DNA from: Portulaca oleracea | Lineage: Eukaryota; Streptophyta; Magnoliopsida; Caryophyllales; Portulacaceae | Direction: 5' to 3' | Length of the DNA: 64,000 bases | Assembly: GCA_029582165.1 (NCBI GenBank) | Contig: CM055886.1 | Coordinates: 25,420,669 to 25,484,668, forward strand | In this document: piece by piece, positions 1 through 10,743 of the stretch | Layout of the letters: each line of letters begins with the position of its first letter | Numbering within the stretch: the stretch's first letter is position 1 | Notes under the pieces: model-generated | The model's database searches: none | What the model saw: only the letters and a program-made list of their open reading frames with translations | Told to the model about the DNA's origin: nothing | Program-made: the position numbers and the translations under genes

Positions 1-720
1 CTCTTGGCATAAAGCTTCAACAACTTCATTAATGGGCTCACAAGGACCAAGGGAAGCTCCCTTGTTGGGCTTTAGAACGACCTTTGCTTGCTTAACTTCT
101 CCATGCCCATCAAGTGATGAAATGGACTCATAATGGACCTCTCGCTTGTAACTGTTAGGCAAGAATCATTGATTCATCAATCTCTTAAGCCGTGCCCATG
201 AAGTGACCTTTACTCGACCCTCTTTAGCTTGTTGTACCTTGACATTCTCAAACCAAATGGATGCAATCCCAGTGAGTTTCAATCTGGCAATCTTGAAGGC
301 ATGCTCATCGCTATACCCCTTAGTTTCAAAATTTCTCTCCAAGATTTGGGCCCATTCAAGATAGTCTTCCGGGCCGGTGAAGCCATTGAATTATGGAAGC
401 TTGGCTTCAATATCATAGAAATCATTTCGCGGAGGCTTCTCAACTGCTTCTCGTCGATGATGACGTCGAAAGGAGCCTCTATCATCGTCACTCGACTCGT
501 AGGAGGGAGGACGGATATGGCTTCTAGTAGACCTCCTTCGTTCATCACGGGGTTGATCTTGGAGGTTCAAAGTGACGTTGTTCACTTGAACCTTAAGGTT
601 CTCAAGAGTTCGCTCGATGGTCAAGGATCGGTTCTCGTAGGCGGAGAGTCAGTCCTCGGAGGTGGAGATTCGATTCTCGATAGCTTGAACTTGAGGACTT
701 CGGCGTCGGCTTGACTCCTT
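1..720 (-). pseudogene. Ty3/gypsy gag remnant (broken)
   Basis: On the minus strand, short frames resemble the Gag of the plus-strand element further right: both share an IEAP..D.I.DE segment and a KSWRE block at about 310-500. A later minus frame (about 180-240) has the WARLKRLMN stretch seen in that Gag. Gag forms the retroelement particle. The frame has shifts and stops, and past about 180 it no longer aligns well with the other Gag, so it may run into a different repeat at the window edge. It lies just downstream of a primer site and LTR, as expected for gag. The element is cut by the window border. Confidence 0.75.
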
Positions 721-1072
721 TCGATTGGACCTATTGTCACCATCCATATCGAAGGAAGGGTGAAGGACGGATTGTGTTTGGGATATTTTGTGGAGTTTGG
801 GGGTTTTCTTGTAGTTGGCTTGTGTTTGGCTAAGGATTCTTTATGTTTTTCTCACTTGGGCATTATTTCGAACACCTCGTGGGCACATTTTTCCAACTCT
901 TCCTCAAAGCTCCAATATGCATCAAAATCAACAAACAGAATAGCAATAACAACTTCTCCAACACACTTGGAAGCACAAGGGATGGGGAACACCAATATCT
1001 CAATCAAATCCAACAAAAGACAACTCATCTTGTAATGAACAATAATGAAAACTCAAGCTAGAACAAACCGTA

Positions 1073-1084
1073 GCTCTGATACCA
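1073..1084 (-). other. Retrotransposon primer binding site
   Basis: Read on the minus strand this is TGGTATCAGAGC, the usual plant primer site complementary to the 3' end of initiator methionine tRNA. It sits two bases after the LTR end, as in intact LTR elements, and fixes the orientation of the left-hand gypsy element. Confidence 0.85.
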
Positions 1085-1086
1085 AA

Positions 1087-2150
1087 TGGAGCATGGCGCG
1101 GTGGGACTATTGATGATTTAGCTTGAGTTGGAACTTTGATGCAACAATCGAACAAAACTTGAACAATAAAGGAAAGATATGACCTTGTGGCTAGGTAATC
1201 CACAACCCAAAGGCCTAACACTCCACAATGACTATCTAAGGTAATCCACTAAACAATCACAAGGAATGACTTGCTAACACCACCATCCAAAAAGAAATAG
1301 GTAAGAACAAGATTTTTGAGGGAACAAGGGAGAAAACCCTAACAATGCTCAAGCATATCATTCATCAACATTAGCTGCCTTGGAAAATGTACTAAACAAG
1401 TATTTATACTAAGTAAAGAAAAAGAATAAAACTCATCATTTAACCAAACAAATCACGCGTCAAAACAGTCTTATCGCGGGCGTTACGGCTGTCGTCACGG
1501 GCATGACGACCTGGGCGAGCAAGGTCACGGGTGTGACCATTGGTTGTCGCGGGCGTGACGGAGCTTCCGGAACAAACAACGAAATTGTCGTGAGTCGTCA
1601 CGGGCGTTACATCTAAGGGTAGCGGGCGTGACGATCTGGGCAGTTTTTCTGCCGACTTCAAATGCGTTAACTTCTTCATCCAAGCTCCATTTTAGGCCCA
1701 TAAGATATCGATGGAAAGCTTTCGGTGTTTACTTAAGATCCCAAAATTTGAGACCCATCGGAGTTGTATTGAAGGAGTTATGATCGAAAGAGTGAAGGCA
1801 CGTCCATTTCCACAACCTATGTTGACTCCTTTGCGCTTATTCTTGCCGAAGGACTTCGAACCCTTTTAAAGGCCCGAAGTAGGTCCCGATGAGGACTTGT
1901 AGCTCCACTCTTATGGTCCTGGGTCCCATTTGAAGTGGATACCACACCCAATGATGATCGATTCATGCTTCCAGGGTCCCGGGTCCACCTTGAAATGCAC
2001 TCCACACCCAACCTTGGAGTTGATTTCTTCGTCTTCTTTCGAGGGGGTGAGGATAGACTTGGAAACCATGAATCCCAAGGCTCGGGCCTCATCCCGGTAC
2101 GCTCCAGTAGGTATGTTATATATTTTAGGTGTCAAAACCTGGTGTCTACA
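1087..2150 (-). mobile_element. LTR of left-hand Ty3/gypsy element
   Basis: Read on the minus strand, it starts TGTAGACACC at 2150 and ends CATGCTCCA at 1087, giving TG..CA ends next to the primer site. A TATAAATA box (minus strand, 1401-1408) and a GC-rich repeat cluster upstream of it mark U3. The inner end matches that of the 2539-3533 LTR (CATGCTCCA), so the two are related. The outer end is inferred from the TG start and could be off. Confidence 0.65.
1455..1640. repeat. GC-rich palindromic repeat cluster in LTR U3
   Basis: Variants of the near-palindrome GTCACGGGCGTGACG occur at least six times in an otherwise AT-richer LTR, 50-230 bp upstream of the TATA box. Each copy can form a short stem. 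Confidence 0.7.
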
Positions 2151-2538
2151 CATGGACACGAGGCACTTGCCGAAATCTTTTTCATGTATTCCTTCTAACT
2201 TTAGTCACACGTTGAAAGCTTCCAAACTTGTTAAGCCCACTATAAGTCCAAAAACAAGTGGTCATCAATTTCATAACCCTCACCAAAAATTTGACAAAAA
2301 AATCAAGCCCCAAACCCTTCTTGCAAAGATTTGACTTGGCTGGCAAAGCATCCTTCCAAATATGTCAAGCAGCATGCTTTACATATGAGGGTGCAAGTGA
2401 AGCCTAAATGAGAATCCCAAGGCCTTCCTCCAAGCTCAAACTTGACTCCTCCACACCCTTACACCTGTTTGTTAAGTAGAATTCACCAAAAAGAACATGT
2501 CATTATTTTAGTTCCATAGAAATTTTTCTGTGTTAAGG
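2151..2538. other. Spacer between two gypsy LTRs, no gene seen
   Basis: About 390 bp separates two LTRs whose elements point away from each other. It has only short frames with no family similarity that I recognise. It may be old host DNA or an unrecognised repeat. Confidence 0.5.
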
Positions 2539-3533
2539 TGAAGAGGTTTATGTACCTTACTCCTCACTCGTTGCCCACGCCAAGAGGGTTGCAACCACTC
2601 GCCCGAACATGGAAGTTCAATTTTCCTTTGATTCCGGACCTTCCAAGATCGTCTCAGCCATCCTTTGGATGGGTCTTGAGCCCTTCTAAAGACTCGGGGA
2701 ACGTCACCAATCCCGAGGGCTTTTTGGACCCTAACGTCATATCGGGTCGTCCCAAGGGAGTGTGGTTATTTTGGCATTGGGTCGGAAGTGGACCGGAAAG
2801 GAGAAACAAGCAGAAGAAGAAGGGATTCGAAGGGTGTTGGCTTAGGCACTAGTCGCACCTTGGAAGCCGCTGGTTGCGCCTTATCGTTGTCCCTCTCCTC
2901 ACATCAACCTAAGACCCAGAAAGAGGCATCAGCCGCGCCAGGCTGGCGTAAGCCACACCTTCTCCCTTTTGCCTTCTCAACACATCGAAATTGCCTAAAA
3001 GTAGACGCTGGCCACACCTCCTAGGCACAGGCCGCGAGATTTTTGCAAGCTCTCGAAGTCTCTGGAGGACATGCAACCTGTATTTGGAGAGGCGCTAGTT
3101 GCGCCAATCACTGCCGACGACCCCCTGTTTTCTTTTCAGTGTTTTTCTCTCTTTTATGCGTGAGGTGGATGGCAAAATTATAATTCTTGTAACTTTCTCT
3201 TCCTCTCCAATGTTTATATTCCTTCACATTGGGAAGGAAGATGCATTCTAGTTGGCCATTAATGAAAGCAAGGGTTTTCTCCCAAATTCTCTCCTCTCAA
3301 ATCTTATTCTTACTTTATCCTCAAATCTTTATGGTGGTGTTAACAAGTCAATTCTTTTATGGGTTAGTGGTGCTAGTCTTTATTTAATCTTGGTGGAGTT
3401 GTAGTTTTTGGTGGTGGAAACCTCCATTACCAAATTTATATCTTGTGTTCAAGCTCCATTGAAGGTTTCCGGGTTCAAGGTTTTCCTCCTCCTCCTCAAT
3501 TCAAGCAAGTCTTTTCCACCATGTCATGCTCCA
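2539..3533 (+). repeat. 5' LTR of the plus-strand gypsy element
   Basis: 995 bp with TG..CA ends. It aligns along its length with 9779-10743. Its start is fixed by the polypurine tract in front of the second copy, and its end by the primer site two bases on. A GC-rich cluster of GGCGC/GCGCC-type motifs lies at about 2830-3115. Confidence 0.93.
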
Positions 3534-3535
3534 TT

Positions 3536-3547
3536 TGGTGTCAGAGC
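3536..3547 (+). other. Primer binding site
   Basis: TGGTGTCAGAGC, one base from the common plant initiator-Met tRNA primer site TGGTATCAGAGC, lies two bases after the 5' LTR. Confidence 0.88.
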
Positions 3548-4052
3548 AAAGGTTAGGGTTTTGGCTTGAGTTGTTGTTCCTCAAATTCTAAGTTAGGGTT
3601 CATACCCATTGTTGAATTTGTTATTAATTGTGTGAAATTTGGGTACCCCCATCCCTTGTGCCCTCCAAGTGCATTAGAGAAGATATTATTGTTATTAAAA
3701 TTGTGTTCTTGTTGATTGTTGAAATTGTGCGGTGCAAATTTGGAGTTCTTGTTGGAGTGTTGAGGTGGCCAAAGTGTAGTTGTGTTTGAATCAAACACTA
3801 GTTAGTTACAAAAAAAACCCCAACTCCACAAAATTTCCCAAACACATTCCGTCCTTTCTCCTCTTTTCGATATAGGTGATGAAATTAATCCCAATCGAGA
3901 GGAGTCAAGCCGTCGCCGGAGTCCCCAAGATGTGGTTACGGAGACCCGAGTCTCCTCCACTGAGAGGACTCTCGAAACCTTTATAGCCCAAGTGAACAAC
4001 TTCGCGGTACACCTCTAGAGTCAACCCCGTCCTCCTCTCACCTTTAAGTCGA
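3548..4052 (+). other. Leader region of gypsy element
   Basis: About 500 bp of untranslated leader and possible start of gag. No intact frame; a plus-strand stretch from about 3870 resembles the area upstream of gag in the left-hand copy (read there on the minus strand). Confidence 0.5.
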
Positions 4053-4920
4053 GTGATGATGATAGAGGCTCCCCTCGGCGACATCGTCGACGAGAAATGG
4101 GTTAAAGACCCCCCCAGGATGAATTCCATGATGTTAAGATCGAAACTCCAGAATTCAATGGCTCCACCGACCCCGACGATCATCTTGAGTGGGTTCAAAT
4201 CATGGAGAGAATTTTTGACACTAAGGAGTATAGCGATGAAAAGGCCTTCAAGATTGCTAGCTTGAAACTCACCAAGGTTTCATCCCTTTGGTTTGAGAAT
4301 GTTAAGGCACAACGAGCTAAGGAGGGTAGAACAAAAATCACCTTTTGGGCGAGGCTAAAGCAATTGATGAATCGACGATTCTTGCATAGGACCTACAAGC
4401 AAGACATTATGAGGAAGCTCTTCGGTCTTACACAAGGGAAGAGAAGTGTGAGTGACTACATCAAGGAGTTTGAACAACTCGTCATCAAGAGTGACCTACA
4501 AGAGCTCGAGGAGCAAACTATGATGAGGTTCTTGAATAGGTTGGACCTCCCCACTGCCGAGAAGATTAAAATTCAACCCTACCACTCCTTGGACGAGCTT
4601 TGTAGTTTTGCTCTCAAGGTTGAGAAGCGTAGGAAGGAGAAGGTCGCCACCAAGCCTTTGAATATGCCCTTCTTCCCACCTCCTAACCGGACTCCCTACC
4701 GAGCACTCCGAAGCCAAGTGAAGCGCCCAAATTCACACCTACCCCTAGGGCTGACAAGGGGAAGGGGATCGCCATACCCTCTTCTGTGGAGCTTTCCTGG
4801 AGGATGGAGGGAAAGAAATGCTTCAAGTGCCAAGGGTATGGTCACTTCCAACCGGATTGTCCAAACCGGAGAACCTTGACCCTTCAAGAGGTCCAGGAAA
4901 TTAACGAGCAGCTCAAAACG
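4053..4920 (+). pseudogene. Gag polyprotein (frameshifted)
   Basis: Gag would form the virus-like particle of the retrotransposon. The longest piece (4202-4879) has the retrotransposon gag core, with FWARLKQLMNRRFLHRTYKQD and a downstream SVSDYIKEFEQL block. A CCHC zinc knuckle (CFKCQGYGHFQPDC) is encoded near 4818-4860 in another frame, so at least two frameshifts split the gene (near 4200 and 4690). The order core then zinc knuckle is normal for this family. It is followed directly by pol. Confidence 0.85.
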
Positions 4921-4938
4921 GTATAAGAAGAACCCGAA

Positions 4939-5500
4939 GTGGTCGTCGAGGATTGGGTTGAGTCCGATGATGATAACGCCAAGCCCGTGCAAGGCAATAC
5001 CCTTGTCTTGAGGAGGGTATTACATGCTCATGAGTCCCCTCTTGACAAGGCTCAACGGGAGATGATTTTCCAATCACGGTGCTTCGTTGGAGGAAAGGTG
5101 GGCAATGACATCATCGACGGGGGAAGTTGTACCAATGTCGACTCGACTCTCATGGTCGAGAAGCTTGGCCTACCTTTGATGCCACACCCTAAGCCATACT
5201 CCCTAAAGTGGCTCAACTATCAACGCGACATCAACGTAACGAAGCAAGAGTCCTTGCTAATTTGTCTTTTGGTCCTACTTATGATGATGCTATTGTTTGT
5301 GATGTGGTCCCGATGAGTGCTTGTCATATTCTTTTGGGGCGTCCTTGGCAATTCGACAAGCGCACTTTGCATGATGGGTTGAAAAACATCTACATTTTTT
5401 CCCATGGAAGTGAGAGGGTTAAGCTACTTCGTTTAGCACCACATGAAATATTACCTCCAAAACCCGAGATGGAAAGTGAAAAAGCCCAAACACATGAGTG
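4939..5500 (+). pseudogene. Retropepsin (aspartic protease) part of pol
   Basis: The segment IIDGGSCTNV is the gypsy protease active-site region. Here it reads Asp-Gly-Gly where the common form is Asp-Ser/Thr-Gly. A frameshift at about 5240 moves the rest, ending in HILLGRPWQFDK, which is the conserved protease C-terminal flap seen in plant gypsy pol. It would cleave the Gag-Pol polyprotein. It lies between gag and reverse transcriptase as expected. Confidence 0.8.
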
Positions 5501-5559
5501 AAACATGCGTAGAGAGAACCCTAAGCAAGGGGAAGGTCGTTCTTACCTTACTCTTAGAG

Positions 5560-6440
5560 GAAAACAAATGTGAGGAAGAGATACCCCTACACCCTCTCAT
5601 AGCTGACCTCGTTGCCAAGTTCAACGACGTTTCCCCATGGATCTACCACCGAGCCTCCCTCCCACACGCGGCATCAAGCACCAGATTGACCTCATACCTA
5701 GGGCCCCTCTTCCCAACAAGGCAACTTATTGATGCAACCGGCATGAGACCAAGGAAATTCAACGACAAGTGGACGAGCTCATTTCTAGAGGCTTCGTGTG
5801 GGAGAGCATGAGTCCGTGTTTCGTGCCCGCCCTTTCAGTTCCCAAAAAGGATTAACAACATCACCATCAAGTACCTGTACCCAATACCAAGACTCGACGA
5901 TGCTCGATGAGTTACATGGCTCACACATATTCTTCAAACTCGACTCCGAAGCGGGTACCATCAAATCCGGATGCGGGAGTGGAAGACGACCTTCAAGACC
6001 AAAAGGGGGTTGTATGAGTGGCTCGTTATGCCTTTCGGCCTCTCCAACGCCCCTAACACCTTCATGCGCTTAATGAATGAGGTTTTGAAGCCCTACATCG
6101 GCAAGTTCGTGGTTGTGTACTTTGACGACATCCTACTCTAAGTGTGAGGGCGATCATCTCTCACACTTGATGTCCGTCTTCAAGGTCCTTTGGCAGCAAA
6201 AGTTGTTCGGTAAGCTTGAGAAGTGTAAGTTTTGCACACCTCAAGTTACCTTTCTTGGCTACATTGTGTCCGACCGAGGAATCTTGATGGATCCTTTAAA
6301 GATGGAAGTTATTCGTTCATGGCCCGTTCCCTCCACTCTTACGGAGGTGAGAAGCTTCCACGGACTAGCTTCTTTTTATCGCCGGTTCATCAAAGGGTTT
6401 AGCACCCTCACCGCTCCCATCACTAAATGCATGAAGAAGG
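5560..6440 (+). pseudogene. Reverse transcriptase part of pol
   Basis: Broken frames give PLHPLIADLVAKFND, then a short SVPKKD segment, and then YFDDIL (about 6120-6136), the catalytic YxDD-type motif. Next comes [20 protein letters not shown], typical of gypsy RT. A stop follows the YFDDIL codons and there are further shifts between 5640 and 6110. The enzyme would copy element RNA into DNA, but this copy cannot. Confidence 0.88.
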
Positions 6441-6945
6441 GAACCTTTGAATGGACCAAAGCGACACAAGGTGCATTTGAAAAGCTTAAGGCCAAGCTTT
6501 GTGAAGCTCCTATGCTTGCCCTCCCGGACGTCTCACAAATTTTTGAAGTTGATTGCGATGCTAGCGGAGTGGGTATTGGGGTCGTCCTCATGCAAAATCA
6601 ACGCCCCATTGCCTACTTTAGCGAGAAGCTCAACGGCTCGAGGAAGAACTACTCTACTTACGACAAGGAATTCTATGCCCTTGTACATGCCCTCAACCAT
6701 TTGTCCCACTATTTGAGGCCCAATCAATTTGTTTGTCGCTCCAATCATGAGGCACTCAAGTACTTGAACGACCAACACAAGCTCAACACTCGCCATGCCA
6801 AGTAGGTGGAATACCTCCAGAGCTTCAATTTTTGTGGCCAAACATAAGAAGGGGAGCATCAATGTGGTGGCCGACGATTTTTCTCGGCAACACGCCCTTC
6901 TTTCGATTGTGGAAGCTCGGGTCATTGGTTTCCAACATATGCAAG
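6440..6945 (+). pseudogene. RNase H part of pol
   Basis: The longest clean pol frame (6113-6805) continues into RNase [19 protein letters not shown] carries the first catalytic Asp, and [17 protein letters not shown] the Glu-containing helix. A stop at 6803-6805 separates it from the last part (GSINVVADDFSRQH, about 6851-6892), where the final catalytic Asp region normally reads VADALSR. The domain degrades RNA in RNA-DNA hybrids. Confidence 0.87.
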
Positions 6946-7079
6946 AATTCTACAAAGAGGATGAGGATTTCAAACCTCATCTCGAAGATGGCAATGGTTC
7001 TTTTGTGCTTAAGATGGGTTCCTTTTCAAGGGGAACAAATTGTGCGTGCCTAAGTGCCCGTTGAGGTAATTACTCATGA

Positions 7080-7694
7080 AAGAAATCCATGGATGAGGTC
7101 TTGCCGATCACTTTAGCATCAACAAGACCCTAAAATGCTTAAGGAGCACTTCTATTAGCCTAGGATAGGAGGTGATGTGCACGAGGTGATTTCCAAATAT
7201 GTTACGTGCCATCACGCTAAGAGTCAGTTCCACCAAGGACTCTACACCCCCTACCCGTCCCAAATGGCCCTTGGGAGGATTTGAGCATGGACTTCATTGT
7301 GGCTCTTCCCCGGACTGTGTGTGGTAAAGATGCGGTAATGGTGGTAGTGGATCGTTTCTCCAAGATGACACACTTTGTCGCTTGTGCAAAAACCGATGAC
7401 GCCACTCATATAGCTAATATCTTTTTCCGAGAGATTGTGAGGTTGTATGGCATTTCGAGGACCATCATGTCGGACCGAAATAAGAAATTCATTAACCACA
7501 TTTGGAGGTCTCTTTGGAAGCTTCTTGGTACCAAGCAACTCTTCAGTACGTCCCACCATCCCCAAACCAATAGGAAACGGAGGTAACCAACAAGACCTTC
7601 TCCACTTTGCTTAGGGGGCTTGTGAGAAAAAGTTTGCGGGATTGGGACACCAAGCTATGCCATGCCGAGTTCTCTTATAATTGAGCTCCCTCCT
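7080..7694 (+). pseudogene. Integrase, N-terminal and core part
   Basis: From about 7246 the frame shows the integrase core: SMDFIVALPR, VVVDRFSKMTHF (catalytic Asp region), then IMSDRNKKF for the second Asp and HHPQTN ahead of the Glu. Stop codons interrupt it after NRKRR and at 7679. The zinc-binding start (about 7080-7200) is badly decayed. The coding sequence is cut at 7694 by a solo LTR and resumes at 9308. Confidence 0.87.
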
Positions 7695-8787
7695 TGTAGG
7701 TACCCGGAAAAATTCCCGTTAGGGGAAATTGTTTCGGATGCGCTACTTAAGTGATCGAGAGCCGACTAAGGTTGCTTAATCCTTAAATAAGGATATTTTT
7801 AATTTTCAAAATTTGTTTTCGGGGTGATGAAACTTTATTTATTTATAAACCTATTTATATTATGAAAATACTCGAAATTACACAAAAAATATTCTACCAA
7901 TGATCTACATTTAGTTACCCATAAATTTTAGGTCGGAGAGGAAAGACGAGGCCCGCCTAGAAGTGTCAAAAGTCGCTTAGCCTTTGAAAATTCTTTGAAC
8001 GGGCCCGTTTGCCCTCGGCCCAAGAGAAAAATGGGAAGAAAATAATAAAGGTCAAGCAGTCTTTATCATTTTCTAGCCCCTTTTCTTTTGGCCGGCTTTC
8101 TTAGTTTATGAAGTGTAATGTAAAACCATTGGTAAATATTTTTTAATAATAACGTGCATTTTCAATAATTAAATAAGTTTATAAAAGAGGGAGTCGTCAG
8201 CCGATTTAAGGAAACTGACAAACCATAAAAGAAATAAATGACTCCGGTCTACGAACCTGAATTCTAAGTCCGGGGCAAGGTTACGAATTCGAGAAGTAAA
8301 ATAATTCTCGAATTTGCCTGTTTAACAAAACAGACTCTACTAAAATCGAACTTGAAAAGAAAAAGAGTGGGGAGAAGTTAAATAAACTTCACGACATTAT
8401 ATTCCCATCATGCAAGAATAAAACGAGTTTTCTTTTACAAAAATAATGTACAAGTAAAATGATCTAAGAATAAATTACATGGTTGAAAATATAATAATGA
8501 AGATATACATGACTCTTACCTTAAGCTTTCAAAATGATCCCTTCTTCGCAGTGGATGCTTGGATTCGATATTATATGAATGACGGAATGGAGGATTGAAT
8601 GGTTCGAGATATGGTTATATGGTTGGTGTAATGATGATATGGATGATAATTATGGATGATGGAAGGGAATTTTGAGAGTATGATGATAATGAGAGTAGAG
8701 AAATGGAGAGAGTCAAGGTGATGGAGAGTATTTTTATGAGAGTTTTATTATGGGAAGAGTTGATGAAATGAGTGAGGATGAGGAAAG

Positions 8788-8795
8788 TATTTATA
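8788..8795 (-). promoter_or_regulatory. LTR TATA box
   Basis: TATAAATA on the minus strand with a CT-rich region after it. It fixes U3/R orientation of the solo LTR. Confidence 0.6.
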
Positions 8796-8871
8796 GGTGA
8801 GGAAGAGAGGTTTTGAAGGGAAATGGAGGGAGACACATCCCCATGATCATGCCCCTATCCCATGCAAAATC

Positions 8872-9170
8872 AAAACCCCAGCGGGTTTTGATCTCAATCA
8901 GGCAAAGTCAAACTTCACGTGGGCTAATATCATGGGATTGCATGGGAATTTTTTGGCGCCAACTTTGAAGATTAAAACCCCAGCGGGTTTTAATTTCCCT
9001 CACACGGATCGCTGACGTGGCTAGCAAAACGATGCGTCTCTTGTAGATAAAACCCCAGCGGGTTTTCCCTCTCCTGGGCCAGATAAAACCCCAGTGGGTT
9101 TTATTGCTTAACCTGGGCTGGATCTGCTTCTTGGGCCTGCTTGTGGTCTATTAAAACCTCTGCGGGTTTT
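8872..9170. repeat. Five short hairpin repeats in solo LTR U3
   Basis: Five copies of AAAACCCCAGCGGGTTTT or close variants start near 8872, 8974, 9049, 9085 and 9153. Each is an inverted repeat with 7 bp arms (AAAACCC/GGGTTTT) around a 4 base centre. Copies four and five have one to three changes. They lie 75-380 bp upstream of the LTR TATA box. Confidence 0.9.
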
Positions 9171-9307
9171 ACATTATAACATGGGCTGTTTTGATTTGCA
9201 GGACCCACATTGTTGATTTCATGGGTTCAATGACCCATTTTGGCCCAAATGACTTTGCTGAGATTTGACAGCTCGGAATTGTGTCGGTGCAAATTCCGAT
9301 GTCTACA

Positions 9308-9778
9308 CTCCTTTACCACCGGCCACTCGCCTTTTGAGACTTGTTATGGTGTGAACTCACTCACTCCTCTTGAACTTGTCCCACTACCCTTAGAGTCGAG
9401 AATGAGTTTAGAGGCAAGCGAGAAGGATGACGTTCAAAGACTTCATCAAAAAATCCGGGCCAAAATTAAGAAAACCAACAAACTTTACACGGCAAGACCC
9501 AACAAGCACTGCCGGAGCATCATCTTCAAGCTGGGAGACTTGGTTTGGCTACATTTGAGGAAGGAACGGTTTCCATCAAGGAGGAAGAACAAGCTTATGC
9601 CACAGAGTAATGGTCCGTTCAAAATTTTGGAGAAAGTGAATGACAACGCCTACAAGCTCGACCTTCCAGGCGACATAGGATTCTCATCAAACTTCAACGT
9701 TGGCGACCTCTCTCCTTACATCGAGGATGATGATCCCAATGAGGATCTGAGGGCAAATCCTTCTCAAGGAGGGGAGGA
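9308..9778 (+). pseudogene. Integrase C-terminal part
   Basis: The frame resumes with FTTGHSPFETCYG, the conserved plant gypsy motif after the integrase core. It continues through a basic segment and LGDLVWLHLRKERFPSRRKN, then NDNAYKLDLPGD and FNVGDLSPY, the usual C-terminal end of gypsy pol. I see no chromodomain. The frame is open into the LTR (to 9872), but the polypurine tract marks the end of the internal region. Confidence 0.87.
9766..9778 (+). other. Polypurine tract
   Basis: AAGGAGGGGAGGA immediately before the 3' LTR, the plus-strand DNA primer of LTR elements. It confirms that the LTR begins at TGAAGAGG. Confidence 0.88.
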
Positions 9779-10743
9779 TGAAGAGGCTCAGGTACCTTAC
9801 TCCTCACTCGTTGCCCACGCCAAGAGGGTTGCAACCACTCGCCCAAACATGGAAGGTTCAATTTTCCCTTGATTTTGGACCTTCCAAGATCGTCTCGGCC
9901 ATCCTTTAGATGGGTCTCGAGCCCCTCTAGAGAATCGGGGAATGTCACCAACCCCGAGGGCGTTTTAGACCCTAACGTCATGTCGGATCATCCCAAGGGA
10001 GTGTGATTATTTTGGCATTGGTGTCGGAAGTGGACCGAGAAGGAGAAACAAGCTGAAGAAGAAGGGATTCGAAGGGTTTTGGGTTAGGCGCTATTCGCGC
10101 CTTGGAAGGCGCTGGCCGCGCCTATCCTTCTCCCTCTCCTCGCATCAGCCCAAGACCTGGAAAGAGGCGATGGTCACGCCTCCCAGGCACCGGTCGCGCC
10201 TTCTCCCTTTTGCCTTCTCAATGCGTCGAAATTGCCCAGAAGCAGACGCTGGCCGAGCCCCAGGTTCTTACAAGCTTTCGAAGTCTTTGGAGGAGACGCG
10301 ACCTGCTTTTGGAGAGGCGCGACCTGCCGACGACCCCCTATTTTCTTTTCAGCGTTTTTCTCTCTTTTGTGCGTGAAGTGGAGGCAAATATTTAATTCTT
10401 GTAACTTTCTCTTCCTCTCCAATGTTTATCTTCCTTCACATTGGGAAGGAAGAGGCATTCTAGTTGGCCTTCAATGAAAGCAAGGGTTTTCTCCCTAAAT
10501 TCTTTCCTCTTAAATCTTGTTCTTTCTTTATCCTCAAATATTTTTGGTGGTGTTAACAAGTCAATTCCTTTATGGATTAGTGGTGCTAGTCTTTATCTAA
10601 TCTTGGTGGAGTTGGGGTTCTTTGTAGTAAAAACCTCAATTACCAAGTTCATATCTTGTGTTCAAGCTCCATTGAAGGTTTCCGGGTTCAAGGTCTTACT
10701 CCTCCTCAACTCAAGCAAGTCTTTCCCACCATGTCATGCTCCA
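9779..10743 (+). repeat. 3' LTR of the plus-strand gypsy element
   Basis: 965 bp, aligned with 2539-3533. It is slightly shorter through small deletions in the GC-rich U3 repeat area (10085-10335). Ends with GCTCCA. Confidence 0.92.

Larger units (their letters stand above)
7695..9307 (-). mobile_element. Solo LTR inserted in the integrase gene
   Basis: 1613 bp starting TGTAG and ending CTACA, flanked by perfect 5 bp duplications CTCCT (7690-7694 and 9308-9312). Removing it restores the integrase reading across a TTGHSPF motif, so this is a clean insertion. Orientation is minus: a TATAAATA box (8788-8795) is followed on that strand by a pyrimidine-rich leader-like stretch, and a hairpin array lies upstream. 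No internal coding domains are seen, so it is a solo LTR and not a full element. It carries long AT-rich stretches. Confidence 0.88.
2539..10743 (+). mobile_element. Ty3/gypsy LTR retrotransposon, complete but decayed
   Basis: An 8.2 kb element with two LTRs (2539-3533 and 9779-10743), a primer binding site, gag, pol in the order protease, reverse transcriptase, RNase H, integrase, and a polypurine tract against the 3' LTR. That order marks Ty3/gypsy. Both LTRs start TGAAGAGG and end GCTCCA. They look roughly nine-tenths identical by eye, so the insertion is not recent. Frames are broken by shifts and stops throughout, so it cannot be autonomous. Flanking 5-mers (TAAGG left, TACGA right) do not match, so no target duplication is shown. 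Integrase is interrupted by a separate solo LTR. Confidence 0.93.

Noticed and set aside
229..714. 161-residue plus-strand frame at the left edge
   Set aside because: It lies opposite the minus-strand gag remnant and has no family features; it is the antisense shadow of that gene.
1440..1640. CRISPR-like array of short repeats
   Set aside because: Repeat units vary in sequence and spacing, the context is a plant LTR, and no Cas genes are present.
8615..8836. Serine/isoleucine-rich 73-residue minus frame
   Set aside because: It is the pyrimidine-rich leader of the solo LTR, low complexity, with no protein features.
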